In this document: in pieces, positions 35,011-44,271 of the stretch
How positions within the stretch are numbered: the first letter of the stretch is position 1
Layout: every line of letters begins with the position of its first letter
From: PALSA-693 sp963834725
GTDB taxonomy: Bacteria > Actinomycetota > Acidimicrobiia > Acidimicrobiales > Palsa-688
Direction: 5' to 3'
Length of the DNA: 64,000 nucleotides
Assembly (NCBI GenBank): GCA_963834725.1
Contig: CAWICN010000001.1
Location: 5,270,001 to 5,334,000 of the forward strand
Translations under genes and position numbers: made by a program
Notes under the pieces: generated by a model
The model's database searches: none
What the model saw: only the letters and a program-made list of their open reading frames with translations
What the model was told of the DNA's origin: nothing

Positions 35011-35298
35011 ATGGCACAACTCCTGGATGACAAAGCGATCGCGGCGGGTCTGCAGGGTCTCGCCTGGACGCGGGAGGGCTCGGCGATCACGACAACGGTG
35101 GTCCGCAAGAACTTCGTGGAGGCGATGGCCTTCGTCAACCGGGTGGCGGAACTGGCCGAGTCCCGCCACCACCACCCGGACATCGCCATCTCGTGGAACA
35201 AGGTGACCCTCACTCTTTCCACCCACGATGCCGGGGGCCTGACCCAGCTCGATCTGGATCTGGCCGCCGGGATCGATGCCCTGGAGAAGACGGCTTGA
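35011..35298 (+). CDS. phhB: Pterin-4a-carbinolamine dehydratase
   Basis: A 95-residue enzyme that dehydrates 4a-hydroxytetrahydropterin and recycles the pterin cofactor. The family motif is ESRHHHPDIAISWNKV, with the paired histidines, followed by LTLSTHDAGGLTQLDLDLA. The ATG at 35011 has a GGAGG two bases upstream; longer frame-open starts are unlikely. The operon partner is unclear. It diverges from the VirD4-like gene. Confidence 0.92.
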   Translation: MAQLLDDKAIAAGLQGLAWTREGSAITTTVVRKNFVEAMAFVNRVAELAESRHHHPDIAISWNKVTLTLSTHDAGGLTQLDLDLAAGIDALEKTA

Positions 35299-35440
35299 TC
35301 GTCAGGGTCGTCACGACCCGAAGCTTGCTCGCCCAGCCGCCAGCCGCCAGCCGCCCTCGCCGCCAAGCCGTTGCCGCGCGCCGGGCCGGCTGCCGCCCTC
35401 GCCGAGCCACTCGGGCGGCAAACGGCCGTATTCTCTAGCA

Positions 35441-36337
35441 ATGTCCTCGCCGTGCCTTCTGACCGTTCACGCCCACCCCGACGATGAGGCGTCCAAGGGC
35501 GCCGGTACCGTGGCCCGCTATCACGCGGAGGGAGTCCACACCGTGCTGGTCACGTGTACGGGCGGCGAGGAAGGCGACATCCTCAACCCGGCGATGGAGC
35601 AGCCGGGCATCCGTGACCGGCTCGCCGAAGTCCGCTTCGAGGAGCTCGATCGGGCTGCCCGGATCATCGGATACGACGAGGTGGTCATGCTCGGCTACCG
35701 GGATTCGGGGATGCCGGACAGCCCGGCCAACACCGATCCCCGCAGCTTCGCGGCGGCGCCCCTCGACGAGGCAGTCGAGCGCCTGGTGGCCGTCATCCGA
35801 CGGACCCGGCCCCAGGTGATCGTGACTTACCCCCAGGACCAGCGGGGCTACCCTCACCCGGATCACCTGCGGGTCAACGAGATTTCCGAACTGGCCTTCG
35901 ATGCCGCCGGGGATCCCGACCGCTTTCCGCTGGCCGGGCCCCGGTGGCAACCCCTTCGGCTCTGCTACGTGCGGTGGTCGGTGCGGCGCATGCGGGCGAT
36001 CCACGAGAAGTATCTGGAACTGGGCCTCGAATCGCCATACAAGGACGAGCGACTGGCGCGACTCCTCGCCAGCGAGGCCGAAGCTCTTGCGGCCGCCCAG
36101 GCGACCGGAGGGGTGCACGTGACGGTCGACATCAGCGGTTACGTATACGTGACACGGGAGGCGTTGCTCGCCCATGCGACGCAGGTCGATCCCTCCTCCC
36201 GTCACTGGTTTGGGCTACCGACCGAAGTGTCCGATCAGGTGTATCCGTACGAGGAGTACGAGGTCGTCCGCGATCTCACCGGGGTCGAGTCGACCGATGA
36301 CCTCTTCGCGGGGATCGCCACAGTCCATGCCCGTTGA
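35441..36337 (+). CDS. mca: Mycothiol S-conjugate amidase (PIG-L/LmbE family)
   Basis: A 298-residue zinc amidase that cleaves mycothiol conjugates to release mercapturic acids during detoxification. The zinc motif HAHPDDEASKGAGT is near residue 10. TCTGGEEGDILNPAM and the second zinc motif YPHPDHLRVNEI follow. The C-terminal HWFGLPTEVSDQVYPYEEYE favours Mca over the deacetylase MshB. It marks an organism that makes mycothiol, hence an actinobacterium. The SCP2 gene follows within about 30 bp. Confidence 0.9.
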   Translation: MSSPCLLTVHAHPDDEASKGAGTVARYHAEGVHTVLVTCTGGEEGDILNPAMEQPGIRDRLAEVRFEELDRAARIIGYDEVVMLGYRDSGMPDSPANTDPRSFAAAPLDEAVERLVAVIRRTRPQVIVTYPQDQRGYPHPDHLRVNEISELAFDAAGDPDRFPLAGPRWQPLRLCYVRWSVRRMRAIHEKYLELGLESPYKDERLARLLASEAEALAAAQATGGVHVTVDISGYVYVTREALLAHATQVDPSSRHWFGLPTEVSDQVYPYEEYEVVRDLTGVESTDDLFAGIATVHAR

Positions 36338-36367
36338 CAGGGCCAGGTGAAAGAGAGGCGTCCGCCG

Positions 36368-36769
36368 GTGGCCGAGTGGTTGGGCGAGGAATGGGGGAAG
36401 GAGATCGCGGCTCTGGCCGACTCGAGGCCATCCCTGGCCCGGGGTAGCGGCACCGTCTCCCTTGCCATCACGGCGGGGCGAGGACGTGACGTCGGCTACC
36501 ACTGGGAATATCGGGACGGGGTACCCGGAGACGGAGGAGTCGGCGTGCTCGCCGACGCCGACCTGGTCCTGACCATCGCTCGCGACGACGCCTGGAGCGT
36601 GCTGACCGGCGAGGTGGAACCGAGCGTCGCGTTCATGCGGGGCCGCCTCAAGGCGGCCGGAGACGGCGGCCTCCTGCTGGAGCTGCTCGCATCGACGACG
36701 ACGAAGGGATACCGCGAGTGGCGCGAACGGGTGCAAAGCCTGACCGAGGCCGGGCCGGCGACCTCATAG
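36368..36769 (+). CDS. SCP2 sterol-carrier-domain protein
   Basis: A 133-residue single-domain SCP2 protein, a small lipid-binding fold. The domain runs through VSLAITAGRGRDVGYHWEYRDG, ADLVLTIARDDAWSVLTGEVEPSVAFMRGRLKAAGD and GGLLLELLAS. The GTG at 36368 has AGAGAGG about ten bases upstream. An in-frame GTG at 36347 is the alternative and would add seven residues. It is probably in one transcript with mca. The bound lipid is unknown. Confidence 0.8.
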   Translation: MAEWLGEEWGKEIAALADSRPSLARGSGTVSLAITAGRGRDVGYHWEYRDGVPGDGGVGVLADADLVLTIARDDAWSVLTGEVEPSVAFMRGRLKAAGDGGLLLELLASTTTKGYREWRERVQSLTEAGPATS

Positions 36770-36856
36770 TCCGGGACGCCTCGCCCGGCGCCACGTGCGG
36801 TCCCGATCCAGGAGTCGCCGCCGACGACGAAGAGGGCGGAAAGCGATCAGGTCACG

Positions 36857-37928
36857 TCACGGCCGTTGGGTCTCGAAGCCGGAGCGGCGGGCCGACCGCC
36901 GCAAGGCCTGGTTGACCAGTTCGTCCACGAGCGCCGGGTAAGGAACGCCCGACGCCTCCCAGAGGCGCGGGTACATGGAGATAGGCGTGAAGCCGGGAAT
37001 GGTGTTCACCTCGTTGATCAGGAGGCCCCGACCACCCTCCTCGAAGAAGAAGTCGACCCGGGCCATGCAGTCGACCCGGAGCGCCCGGCAGGCGGACACG
37101 GCTATGCGAGCCATCTCGCTCGGCGATCCCGGCCGGCAGCCGCGCCGGTACCTCGAGGATGGCGGCGTCGTCGATGTATTTGTCCTCGTAGTCGTAGAAC
37201 TCGTGGCTGGGGCGGATCTCACCGGCCACCGATGCCCGAAGGTCCGGCCAGCCGAGGACGCCGATCTCGAGCTCCCGGCCCCTGACGGCCTCCTCGATGA
37301 TGATGTACTCGTCGAAGCGCCGGACCACCTGGATCGCGGCGTCCAGACCGCTGGCGTCAGTAACCCGCGAGATCCCGATCGACGAGCCCATGTTGGCCGG
37401 CTTGAGGAACACCGGCCACCCCAGTTCGGCGCCGACCTGCGCCGCCACGCCGGCATCGATCTCGGTCTCCCGGAAAAAGAGGTAGCGCGCTTGGGGGAGC
37501 CCCGACGCCCCTAACAGGGCCTTGGCGAGACCCTTGTCCATTGCCGCCGCCGACCCGGCGACCCCGGGACCGCAGTACGGCACCCCGGCCACCTCGAGCA
37601 GGCCCTGCACGGAGCCGTCCTCGCCCATGGGGCCGTGGAGCAGCGGCAACACGACCAGAGGCCCGGCCCCCTGTTCGGTTACGGCTTCAACCGGCTCGAT
37701 CGCTGTGGCTTGTCCCCCGTTCGGCGAGGCGAGGGTGTCGGGCGACGGGAGGGCTCGCGTCGGCAGGCCGTTGCGGAGCGCCATTGAGGTGTCGACCCAG
37801 CGACCCTCGGTGGTGATCCCCACCACCCGCACGTTGTAGCGGTCAGGGTCAGCGGCGGCGACAACATGGCGGGCTGAGACGCACGACACCTCATGCTCCG
37901 CCGATCGACCGCCGTACAGGACCAGCAA
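36857..37928 (-). CDS. ddl: D-alanine--D-alanine ligase with one frameshift
   Basis: Makes the D-Ala-D-Ala dipeptide for peptidoglycan in an ATP-grasp reaction. The N-terminus LLVLYGGRSAEHEVSCVSA, then LPLLHGPMGEDGSVQGLLE and VFLKPANMGSSIGISRV (ATP-grasp) are followed by EEAVRGRELEIGVLG. The last third is in another frame: one extra base near 37115-37120 separates LPAGIAER from MARIAVSACRAL and ARVDFFFEEGGRGLLINEVNTIPGFT. Corrected length is 356 residues, which is normal. The start is a TTG at 37928 because an in-frame TAG lies upstream with no ATG or GTG between; this start is uncertain. It diverges from the KimA-like permease. Confidence 0.87.
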
Positions 37929-38037
37929 CCGGACAGCGAGACGGGGGAGGACCGGCCGACACAGTCGTCGACGCTAGTGGTCACCGCCGACCGCAGCGTC
38001 CCCTCCCTCGATAGCGGGCGGGCTACCGTTTCTGCCG

Positions 38038-39951
38038 GTGAGCGGCGCCGTTGTGAATCCAGACGCGGCTCCTGCTTCCGAGCCGGCTGAGCCGGACCGG
38101 CGGGTGGCGGGCGTCTGGCATTTCCTCATCGGGCGTCCCCTCCGGTTTCGCGAAGCAGAGAAGGAGGAGATCACCCCCGTCGAGGGCCTCTCGGCGCTTT
38201 CACTCGACGCACTGACATCGGTTGCTTACGGGCCCGAAGCTATTCTGATCGTCCTCGCCACCGCCGGGGTGGCCGCCCTGTCGAAGGTGCTGCCGATCAC
38301 GATCGCGATAGTGGTGTTGCTGGCGATCCTGGTCTTCTCCTACCTCCAGGTCATCAGCGCCTATCCGGGCGGCGGTGGCGCCTATGCCGTGTCCAAAGCC
38401 AACCTCGGCCCTGGCGGCAGCCAGCTGGCCGCGGCCGCGCTGATCGTCGACTACACCCTCACGGTAGCGGTGTCGATTGCGGCCGGCGTCGGTGCGCTGA
38501 CGTCCGCATACCCATCGCTCACCGGTGCCACCGTCCCCATCTGTCTGGGGATTCTTGCTCTGGTGACGATTCTCAACCTGAGGGGGCTCGGTGAGGGCGC
38601 CCGGGCCTTCTTGCTTCCGACCTTCATCTTCATCATCGGCTTGTTGGCTGTCATCGCGGTGGGCCTGATCCACCCCCTCAACGAACACGCTGCTCTTCCC
38701 GGAACCGCGCAGGTTGCGGCCGGGGCGTCGACCGTCGGGCTGTTGCTGGTTCTCAAGTCCTTCGCAGCCGGCTGCAGCGCTCTCACCGGCGTGGAGGCCA
38801 TTGCCAATGGGGTCCCGCTCTTCAAGGAACCTCGCGTGAAGCGGGCCAAACGGACCGAGATCCTCCTCGGCAGCATCCTGGGAACCATGCTGATCGGCCT
38901 GGCCGTGCTGGCTGTTCGCTTCCACGTGAAGCCCCGGTCGAACCAAACCGTATTGAGCCAGATCATGGTGTATTCGGTCGGCCGGAACTGGGCGTACTAC
39001 GTCGTCGCGCTCGCCATCACGGTGAGTCTGGCCCTGGCGGCGAACACCTCGTTTGGCGGCCTACCCGTGCTCACCAGCCTCCTGGCCCGGGATAATCGCC
39101 TTCCTCACCTCTTCTCCCTCCGGGGCGACCGGTTGGTGTTCAGCAGGGGTATCTGGGTCCTCTCCGTCCTGTCCGCGGCCCTCCTGATCGCGGTGCGGGG
39201 CAACACCAACAAGCTGATACCGCTGTTCGCGATCGGCGTGTTTATCGGTTTCACCCTCTCCCAGAGCGGGTTGGTGGTGCACTGGTGGCGCACCCGGCCG
39301 CCTGGATGGGCGCGGCGGGCAACGATCAACGGCATCGGCGCCACCGCCACCGGAATCTCCACGTTCGTGTTCCTCTTCGCCAAGTTCACCGAAGGGGCGT
39401 GGGTGGTCGTGGTGGCCCTTCCGATCTTCATCCTTCTGTTCCATGCCATCGAGCGCTATTACCGCGATCTCGGGCGGGAGCTCGGCCTCGGCGAGCTGCC
39501 GCAAATCCCGGCCTCGAGACCGACGCTGGTCATCATCCCGGTGACCAACGTCTCCAAACTCACCGCGCAGGCTGTATCGAAGGCCTTGGCGCTCGGACAC
39601 GACGTGGTGGCCGTCACCGTGGTCTTCGACGGCCCGGACTCGGACTCGGCCGAGGCCGAGAGCGCCTGCCAGCGCGATTGGGACCGCTGGCACGCGCCGG
39701 TTCCTCTCGTGGTCCTGCACACCGAGTACTCTTCGATCCTTCGGCCGTTGACCGACTTCGTCGACCGGATGCGTGAGGAGCGGGCCGATCACCAAATCGT
39801 GGTGTTGATACCCGTAATCGTGCCGAGAGAGCTTCGTTTCCGTGTGCTCCACAATCAGCTCGACGTAGCCCTCTCGGCAGCCTTGCGGACCCGGACCGAT
39901 GTGATGGTTACCCGGGTGCCGCTGTCCCTCGACGAGGTGACATCAACCTGA
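38038..39951 (+). CDS. APC-superfamily permease, KimA/YdaO-like potassium or amino acid transporter
   Basis: A 637-residue membrane protein with about twelve hydrophobic helices and a hydrophilic C-terminal domain of about 130 residues. The N-terminal EGLSALSLDALTSVAYGPEAILIVL matches the KimA group of high-affinity K+ importers. YPGGGGAYAVSKANLG and FAAGCSALTGVEAIANGVPLFKEP follow. No c-di-AMP riboswitch is seen in the 110 bp before the GTG start. Amino acid transport cannot be excluded. It sits between ddl (divergent) and murF (35 bp downstream). Confidence 0.82.
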   Translation: MSGAVVNPDAAPASEPAEPDRRVAGVWHFLIGRPLRFREAEKEEITPVEGLSALSLDALTSVAYGPEAILIVLATAGVAALSKVLPITIAIVVLLAILVFSYLQVISAYPGGGGAYAVSKANLGPGGSQLAAAALIVDYTLTVAVSIAAGVGALTSAYPSLTGATVPICLGILALVTILNLRGLGEGARAFLLPTFIFIIGLLAVIAVGLIHPLNEHAALPGTAQVAAGASTVGLLLVLKSFAAGCSALTGVEAIANGVPLFKEPRVKRAKRTEILLGSILGTMLIGLAVLAVRFHVKPRSNQTVLSQIMVYSVGRNWAYYVVALAITVSLALAANTSFGGLPVLTSLLARDNRLPHLFSLRGDRLVFSRGIWVLSVLSAALLIAVRGNTNKLIPLFAIGVFIGFTLSQSGLVVHWWRTRPPGWARRATINGIGATATGISTFVFLFAKFTEGAWVVVVALPIFILLFHAIERYYRDLGRELGLGELPQIPASRPTLVIIPVTNVSKLTAQAVSKALALGHDVVAVTVVFDGPDSDSAEAESACQRDWDRWHAPVPLVVLHTEYSSILRPLTDFVDRMREERADHQIVVLIPVIVPRELRFRVLHNQLDVALSAALRTRTDVMVTRVPLSLDEVTST

Positions 39952-39986
39952 GCGAACCGCGCCCAGCCGCGACACCGTCTGGGAAG

Positions 39987-41381
39987 ATGGTCGCCATGCG
40001 CTGGTCCCCGGCGGCAGTTGCCCGGGCCGCAGGAGGCCTCGTGACCATGCCGCCCGGCTCCCCGCCCCGTGCCGAGATGGAGCAGGTGCTCATCGGCGTC
40101 GCCATCGATTCGCGGGCCCTGCCGCCGGGGGCGCTGTTCGTGGCGTTGCGGGCGGCCCGGGATGGTCATCAGTGGATTGAGGCGGCCCTCGACGCCGGTG
40201 CCGCCGGCCTGCTCGTCGATCGGACGTGGCGGCCCGCGGCCGACCCTCCGACGATCCGCGTCCCGACCATCAGCGTCGAGGACACGGCTGCCGCCCTGCT
40301 CGCGCTCGGGTCGGCGGCCCGCGACCGACTGGCCGCCACCGTGATCGGCATCACCGGCTCGGTCGGCAAGACGTCGACGAAGGATCTGGCGGCCGCAGCC
40401 CTTTCTGCGGCGAGGAGGACGACTGCGAGCGAGAGGTCCTTCAACAACGAGCTCGGTGTCCCACTCACCCTCGCCAACGCCCGACCGGACGTCGAGGTCG
40501 CGGTGATCGAGATGGGGGCCAGGGGTCCGGGCCATATCTCCCGGCTTTGCCGGGTGGCCCGGCCGACCATCGGTGTGGTGACTGCGGTGGCCAAAGCCCA
40601 TACCGAAGCCTTCGGTGACCTCGACGCGGTGGGGGCGGCCAAGGCGGAGCTGGTGCAAAGCCTGCCCGCCAGCGGGACCGCGATCCTCAACGGGGACGAC
40701 GCACGGGTATCGGCCATGGCCGCCCAGACGTCGGCCCGGGTCCTGCGCTACTCATCGTCACTCTCGACCGCCGACGTCGTAGCCGACAGGGTCGAATTGG
40801 ACGACCAGCTGCGCCCCCGCTTCGTGGTGCGCTCATCCTGGGGCACATCCGTGGTGCGCCTCGAAGCGCGCGGTGCCCACCAGGTCGGCAATGCAGTCGC
40901 GGCCCTCACCGTTGCGCTCTGCTGTGGCGTCCCCCTCGACGCGGCCGTCGCCGGTCTGGCCGGTGCGTCGATATCGCCATGGCGCATGGAGCTCCACCGC
41001 CTGGCCACCGGGGCCGCCATCCTCAACGACGCCTACAACGCCAATCCGGCCTCAATGACGGCGGCCCTCGAAGCCCTGGCTGCTCTACCGGCTCGGCGGC
41101 GTGTGGCGGTCCTCGGTGAGATGGCCGAGCTCGGTGTTCGCAGCTCGTCGGAGCACGAGGCGATCGCGGCCTTGGCCCGTCGGCTGGATATCGAGGTGCT
41201 GGCCGTCGGCACCGATGCCTACGGCATCGCTCCCGTCGAGGGCATCGACGGGGCCCTGGCCGACCTCGGCTCGCTCGGCGCAGATGACGCGGTGCTCGTC
41301 AAGGCCAGCCGGGTGGTCGGGCTCGAGCGCCTGGCGGCCCGGCTGCTCCAGACGCCGGGTCCTCCGCACCCGGAGGCGTGA
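39987..41381 (+). CDS. murF: UDP-N-acetylmuramoyl-tripeptide--D-alanyl-D-alanine ligase
   Basis: Adds D-Ala-D-Ala to the UDP-MurNAc tripeptide, the step after Ddl, and lies near ddl in this window. It has 464 residues. The substrate domain has GVAIDSRALPPGALFVAL, the ATP site is ITGSVGKTSTKDL near residue 128, and SFNNELGVPLTLA plus VIEMGARGPGHI follow. The C-terminal domain carries ILNDAYNANPASM. ATG at 39996 is an alternative start. Frame intact. Confidence 0.93.
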   Translation: MVAMRWSPAAVARAAGGLVTMPPGSPPRAEMEQVLIGVAIDSRALPPGALFVALRAARDGHQWIEAALDAGAAGLLVDRTWRPAADPPTIRVPTISVEDTAAALLALGSAARDRLAATVIGITGSVGKTSTKDLAAAALSAARRTTASERSFNNELGVPLTLANARPDVEVAVIEMGARGPGHISRLCRVARPTIGVVTAVAKAHTEAFGDLDAVGAAKAELVQSLPASGTAILNGDDARVSAMAAQTSARVLRYSSSLSTADVVADRVELDDQLRPRFVVRSSWGTSVVRLEARGAHQVGNAVAALTVALCCGVPLDAAVAGLAGASISPWRMELHRLATGAAILNDAYNANPASMTAALEALAALPARRRVAVLGEMAELGVRSSSEHEAIAALARRLDIEVLAVGTDAYGIAPVEGIDGALADLGSLGADDAVLVKASRVVGLERLAARLLQTPGPPHPEA

Positions 41382-41427
41382 GGCGGAACCAGAACGACGA
41401 CCCGGCACCCGGCCCCGCTCCTCTCGA

Positions 41428-42264
41428 TCAGGTGCGCCGCTGGAGGTCCCGTAGCGCCCGATAGCCGACCAGCTGCACGCCTGATCGGGCCGCCAGCACC
41501 CGCAGCGAGTCTGCGGTCATGGCCAGATCGTGATCGGCGACGCGGGCGGGCCAGTCCGGCGCGACCGCTCGCAACTCGGCGGTGTCCATCGCTGGCCGGA
41601 GCACCACCTCGGTCACGCCAGGATGCAGTTCCGATAGGAGTTGATCCAAGGCGCTTCTAGTGCTCCTCCCTCTGTTCACGCGCACCAGGTAGTCAGGCGA
41701 CACCACCCCCTCCGCTGCCGCCAGGACGCGAAACGGGAAGCCCCACTGGCGTTCCGCCGAGGCGTCGGGCAGCCGCAGGGGCAGGGCAAAATCGACGGCC
41801 AGCTCGAGGGCGATGTCGAAGAACTCCGGCCGGAAGTCCAGGGCGGCCAGGTGGGCGCTGAGGTGGCTGACGTCGAATCCCCAGTAGATGGCCCGTTCTA
41901 TCTGGGCTCGGCATTCTCGACGCACTTCGTCGGTGTCGGCATGATCCCAGAGATCTTCCAGCGTGCGCGGGAAACCGCCATCGCCGTCCAGCAGCGAGGG
42001 GCAGTAGGTGATCGGGCCCCAGCGCAACAGGTCGTACTCGGCGTTGAGCGTGAGGTGGACGCCCACGTCCTCCCCGCGATAGCGGGCCGCCGCTTCCCTG
42101 GCCCACGGGCCAGGTACGACCAGACCTCCGACGCGGCCCATTCCTTCCCGGAGCGCGCTGTAGACACCCGAGTTGCTGGCATAGGTGACGCCAAGCTCGT
42201 CGCAGGTGACGATCAGTAGCGATACACCGGGTCGGTAGCCGAGCGCTTCAGCCAGGGAGGTCAA
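41428..42264 (-). CDS. ChbG/YdjC-family carbohydrate deacetylase-like protein
   Basis: A protein of about 278 residues of the YdjC fold, which removes acetyl groups from oligosaccharides. The N-terminal metal site LLIVTCDELGVTYASN is the family motif, with the usual ADDLG read as CDELG. DVGVHLTLNAEY and DVSHLSAHLAA carry the metal-binding histidines. I chose a TTG at 42264, giving LTSLAEALGYRPG, because relatives begin there. An ATG at 42405 is in frame but would add a low-complexity stretch. The start is uncertain. Confidence 0.78.
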   Translation of the reverse strand: MTSLAEALGYRPGVSLLIVTCDELGVTYASNSGVYSALREGMGRVGGLVVPGPWAREAAARYRGEDVGVHLTLNAEYDLLRWGPITYCPSLLDGDGGFPRTLEDLWDHADTDEVRRECRAQIERAIYWGFDVSHLSAHLAALDFRPEFFDIALELAVDFALPLRLPDASAERQWGFPFRVLAAAEGVVSPDYLVRVNRGRSTRSALDQLLSELHPGVTEVVLRPAMDTAELRAVAPDWPARVADHDLAMTADSLRVLAARSGVQLVGYRALRDLQRRT

Positions 42265-42394
42265 GCAGCACTCGATCGGGGGGCGGCGTCGGACATGGCC
42301 CGATGGTATCGGCGCCCTGGCATCAGACTGCGGCCCGCCCGGTGACCCAGGAGGTCCGCGAGCTGGACCACTCGGCCGGATCGCCCGCGTCGCT

Positions 42395-42535
42395 CTACGC
42401 GGCATGCCGGTTGGTCACCTCGGCCAGGGTCCGCCGGGCTTCGATTACTCCCCGTCGGCCCACCTCCCGGGTGTGCTCATCGAGATGCCAGTCCTCGTCC
42501 GGTGGCTCGAAGCGAAGTGCCAGTTGCATTGCCAT
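42395..42535 (-). CDS. Small hypothetical protein (46 residues)
   Basis: A short frame starting MAMQLALRFEPPDEDWHLDE and ending in an Arg-rich helix with VGRRGVIEARRTLAEV. Composition and the amphipathic pattern look protein-like, and it fits between the deacetylase and acylphosphatase genes on the same strand. I do not recognise a family. The frame continues open upstream to 42649, but that part looks non-coding. Confidence 0.45.
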   Translation of the reverse strand: MAMQLALRFEPPDEDWHLDEHTREVGRRGVIEARRTLAEVTNRHAA

Positions 42536-42658
42536 GACGTCATGGTCGCACGAGGGTGGGACCGTATCGCCCCCGCGGCCGGCGGGGGACGGCCCCTCGC
42601 AGATTCGGAAGCCCGCCTCAGCGCCCCGACCCGACCTGGAAGCCAACATCCGCAGCCC

Positions 42659-42943
42659 CTAGCGGATGCTGAAGCCAACCTCGCCCAGCGGCGGCTCGTC
42701 GACCGCCTCGACCGAGTAGACGTGCGCCCGGGGCGGGCCGGTGTGACACCACGCCTCCATGGCCTTCACGCCTGCCGGATCTCCTTCGAGCACGGCCTCA
42801 ACCCGGCCGTCGGCCCGGTTGGAGACCCAGCCGGCCACGCCACAGGAGCCCGCCTGCCGCCGGCACGATTCCCGGAACCAGACCCCTTGCACCACGCCGT
42901 CGATCAGCAGATGACGCCGGATCGGACGGTCGGAGGTGTCCAC
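42659..42943 (-). CDS. acyP: Acylphosphatase
   Basis: A 94-residue enzyme that hydrolyses acyl phosphates. The signature GVVQGVWFRESCRRQA carries the catalytic arginine near residue 23, and GWVSNRADGRVEAVLEG carries the catalytic asparagine near residue 41. Length and layout are standard. It lies in a run of minus-strand genes. Confidence 0.95.
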   Translation of the reverse strand: MDTSDRPIRRHLLIDGVVQGVWFRESCRRQAGSCGVAGWVSNRADGRVEAVLEGDPAGVKAMEAWCHTGPPRAHVYSVEAVDEPPLGEVGFSIR

Positions 42944-43012
42944 GCCAGGAAGTTAGCCCTGTGTGGGCCGGCCTCTGTCCGGGCCGGGCTTCGTCCAGAC
43001 CGGACGGACCGC

Positions 43013-43615
43013 TCAGCGGGGGATGGCGGTGTACTTGAATTCGTTGAGTTCCGGCCACGTCCCAAGCAGATCGAGGATGCGGTCGATCGTGGTGGTGGCC
43101 CGCGCCGCGTCATCGCCCGGCCGGTCGAGCAGCCGAACGAACACGGCCCGATCGCCCTGAATGAACGTCGGCACCCCGAACACCGAATGTTCCTGGGCTG
43201 CGCCGGTGTGCTCGGCCTTCAGGGTCTCTAGCGGCCAGCCCGCATCGACCTCAGCCAGTACGGCTCCTGCATCGAGTCCGACCTGATCGAGCACCTTGGC
43301 CACCACATCACGCTCACGGAGATCGAGGGCCTGATCGTGACGAGCGGCGAACAGCGCCCGGTGTGCGGCCGCGAACTGCTCAGGGAGGCGGTCGCGAACC
43401 ACGATCCCCGCCAGGTTGGCGAGGAGGCCCGGATAGCGTTCCGGCTCGTCCCACACCGCGGGGCCATCCTCGGGAACGTGGACCTGGTCGAGCGAGAACG
43501 CGGCGTACCGCACGTCCCAGTCAGCGCCGCCCTCGCTGGCGGTCAGGAGATGCTCGTGGGCGTTCCGAGCGAAAGGACACCGATAGTCCCAGGTCACGGC
43601 AAAGGAAGCACTCAT
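43013..43615 (-). CDS. DsbA-family thioredoxin-fold protein
   Basis: A 200-residue cytoplasmic DsbA/FrnE-like protein. The start ASFAVTWDYRCPFARNAHEHL has CPFA in place of CxxC, so only one active-site cysteine is kept and a disulfide-exchange role is doubtful. GVPTFIQGDRAVFVRLLDRP is the cis-proline region. Its ATG overlaps the stop of the upstream PAP2 gene by four bases (ATGA), so the genes are coupled. Confidence 0.8.
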   Translation of the reverse strand: MSASFAVTWDYRCPFARNAHEHLLTASEGGADWDVRYAAFSLDQVHVPEDGPAVWDEPERYPGLLANLAGIVVRDRLPEQFAAAHRALFAARHDQALDLRERDVVAKVLDQVGLDAGAVLAEVDAGWPLETLKAEHTGAAQEHSVFGVPTFIQGDRAVFVRLLDRPGDDAARATTTIDRILDLLGTWPELNEFKYTAIPR

Positions 43616-44271
43616 GATGTGGTCAACCACGCCAGAGGGGTCGAAGATTCCGCGGCGGCATGTACGCCCGAGCCGGCGGGGAGCTGCTCTGCCCCGATCG
43701 GGCTCAGGCGGCGACGGGGACCCAGCCCCCGGGCGAGCTCACCGAGGACGACGCCGAGCGCGATCCCACCGATCACATCGGATGCATGGTGAATCTTCAC
43801 ATGGACCCGGCTGGCGGCGACGATTACGGCGATGGCGTAGTAGAGCGGCCACAGGGCATCGTCGTCACGCAGGAGCGCCGCCCCCAAGAAGGCGGAGGTG
43901 GCGTGCCCGCTCGGGAAGCTGCTGGTGCGAGGCATCCGGAGCTGAAGCGGCCGGACCCCCGGGTGGACCGGCCGCCTGCGTCGGAATATCCACTTGACGG
44001 GGCCATTGACAATGACGGACTCGAGGCCGAGCGCCGCCGCGGCACGCAGCAGGGGACGCTGCCAGTCGCCGCGGCGGCGAAGGGCCTGGACGGCCGCCAG
44101 CCCAAGCCAGATGAGGGCATGATCGCCAAGGGCGCTGGCGGTGTACATGAGCCGGTCCCCCGCGGGCCGGCCACGCATGTGGGTCTCGAACCAGTCGTCG
44201 ACCGCACCGTCGAAGCGCTCGACCCCCTCCCGGATAGGAACCGTCGGGGATCGCCAGCGCGCCGCGCTCAT
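43612..44271 (-). CDS. PAP2-family membrane phosphatase
   Basis: A 219-residue membrane protein with the three phosphatase motifs: KWIFRRRRP, SFPSGHATSAF and SRVHVKIHHASDVIGG. It contains about five hydrophobic helices. Likely substrates are phosphatidic acid or polyprenyl diphosphates. Its ATG overlaps the RecB-type nuclease stop by four bases, and its own stop overlaps the DsbA-like gene, so three genes are translationally coupled. Confidence 0.88.
   Translation of the reverse strand: MSAARWRSPTVPIREGVERFDGAVDDWFETHMRGRPAGDRLMYTASALGDHALIWLGLAAVQALRRRGDWQRPLLRAAAALGLESVIVNGPVKWIFRRRRPVHPGVRPLQLRMPRTSSFPSGHATSAFLGAALLRDDDALWPLYYAIAVIVAASRVHVKIHHASDVIGGIALGVVLGELARGLGPRRRLSPIGAEQLPAGSGVHAAAESSTPLAWLTTS

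Noticed and set aside
37929..38037. c-di-AMP (ydaO) riboswitch before the KimA-like permease gene
   Set aside because: The space is only about 110 bp and also holds the ddl start region. None of the conserved riboswitch core was recognised.
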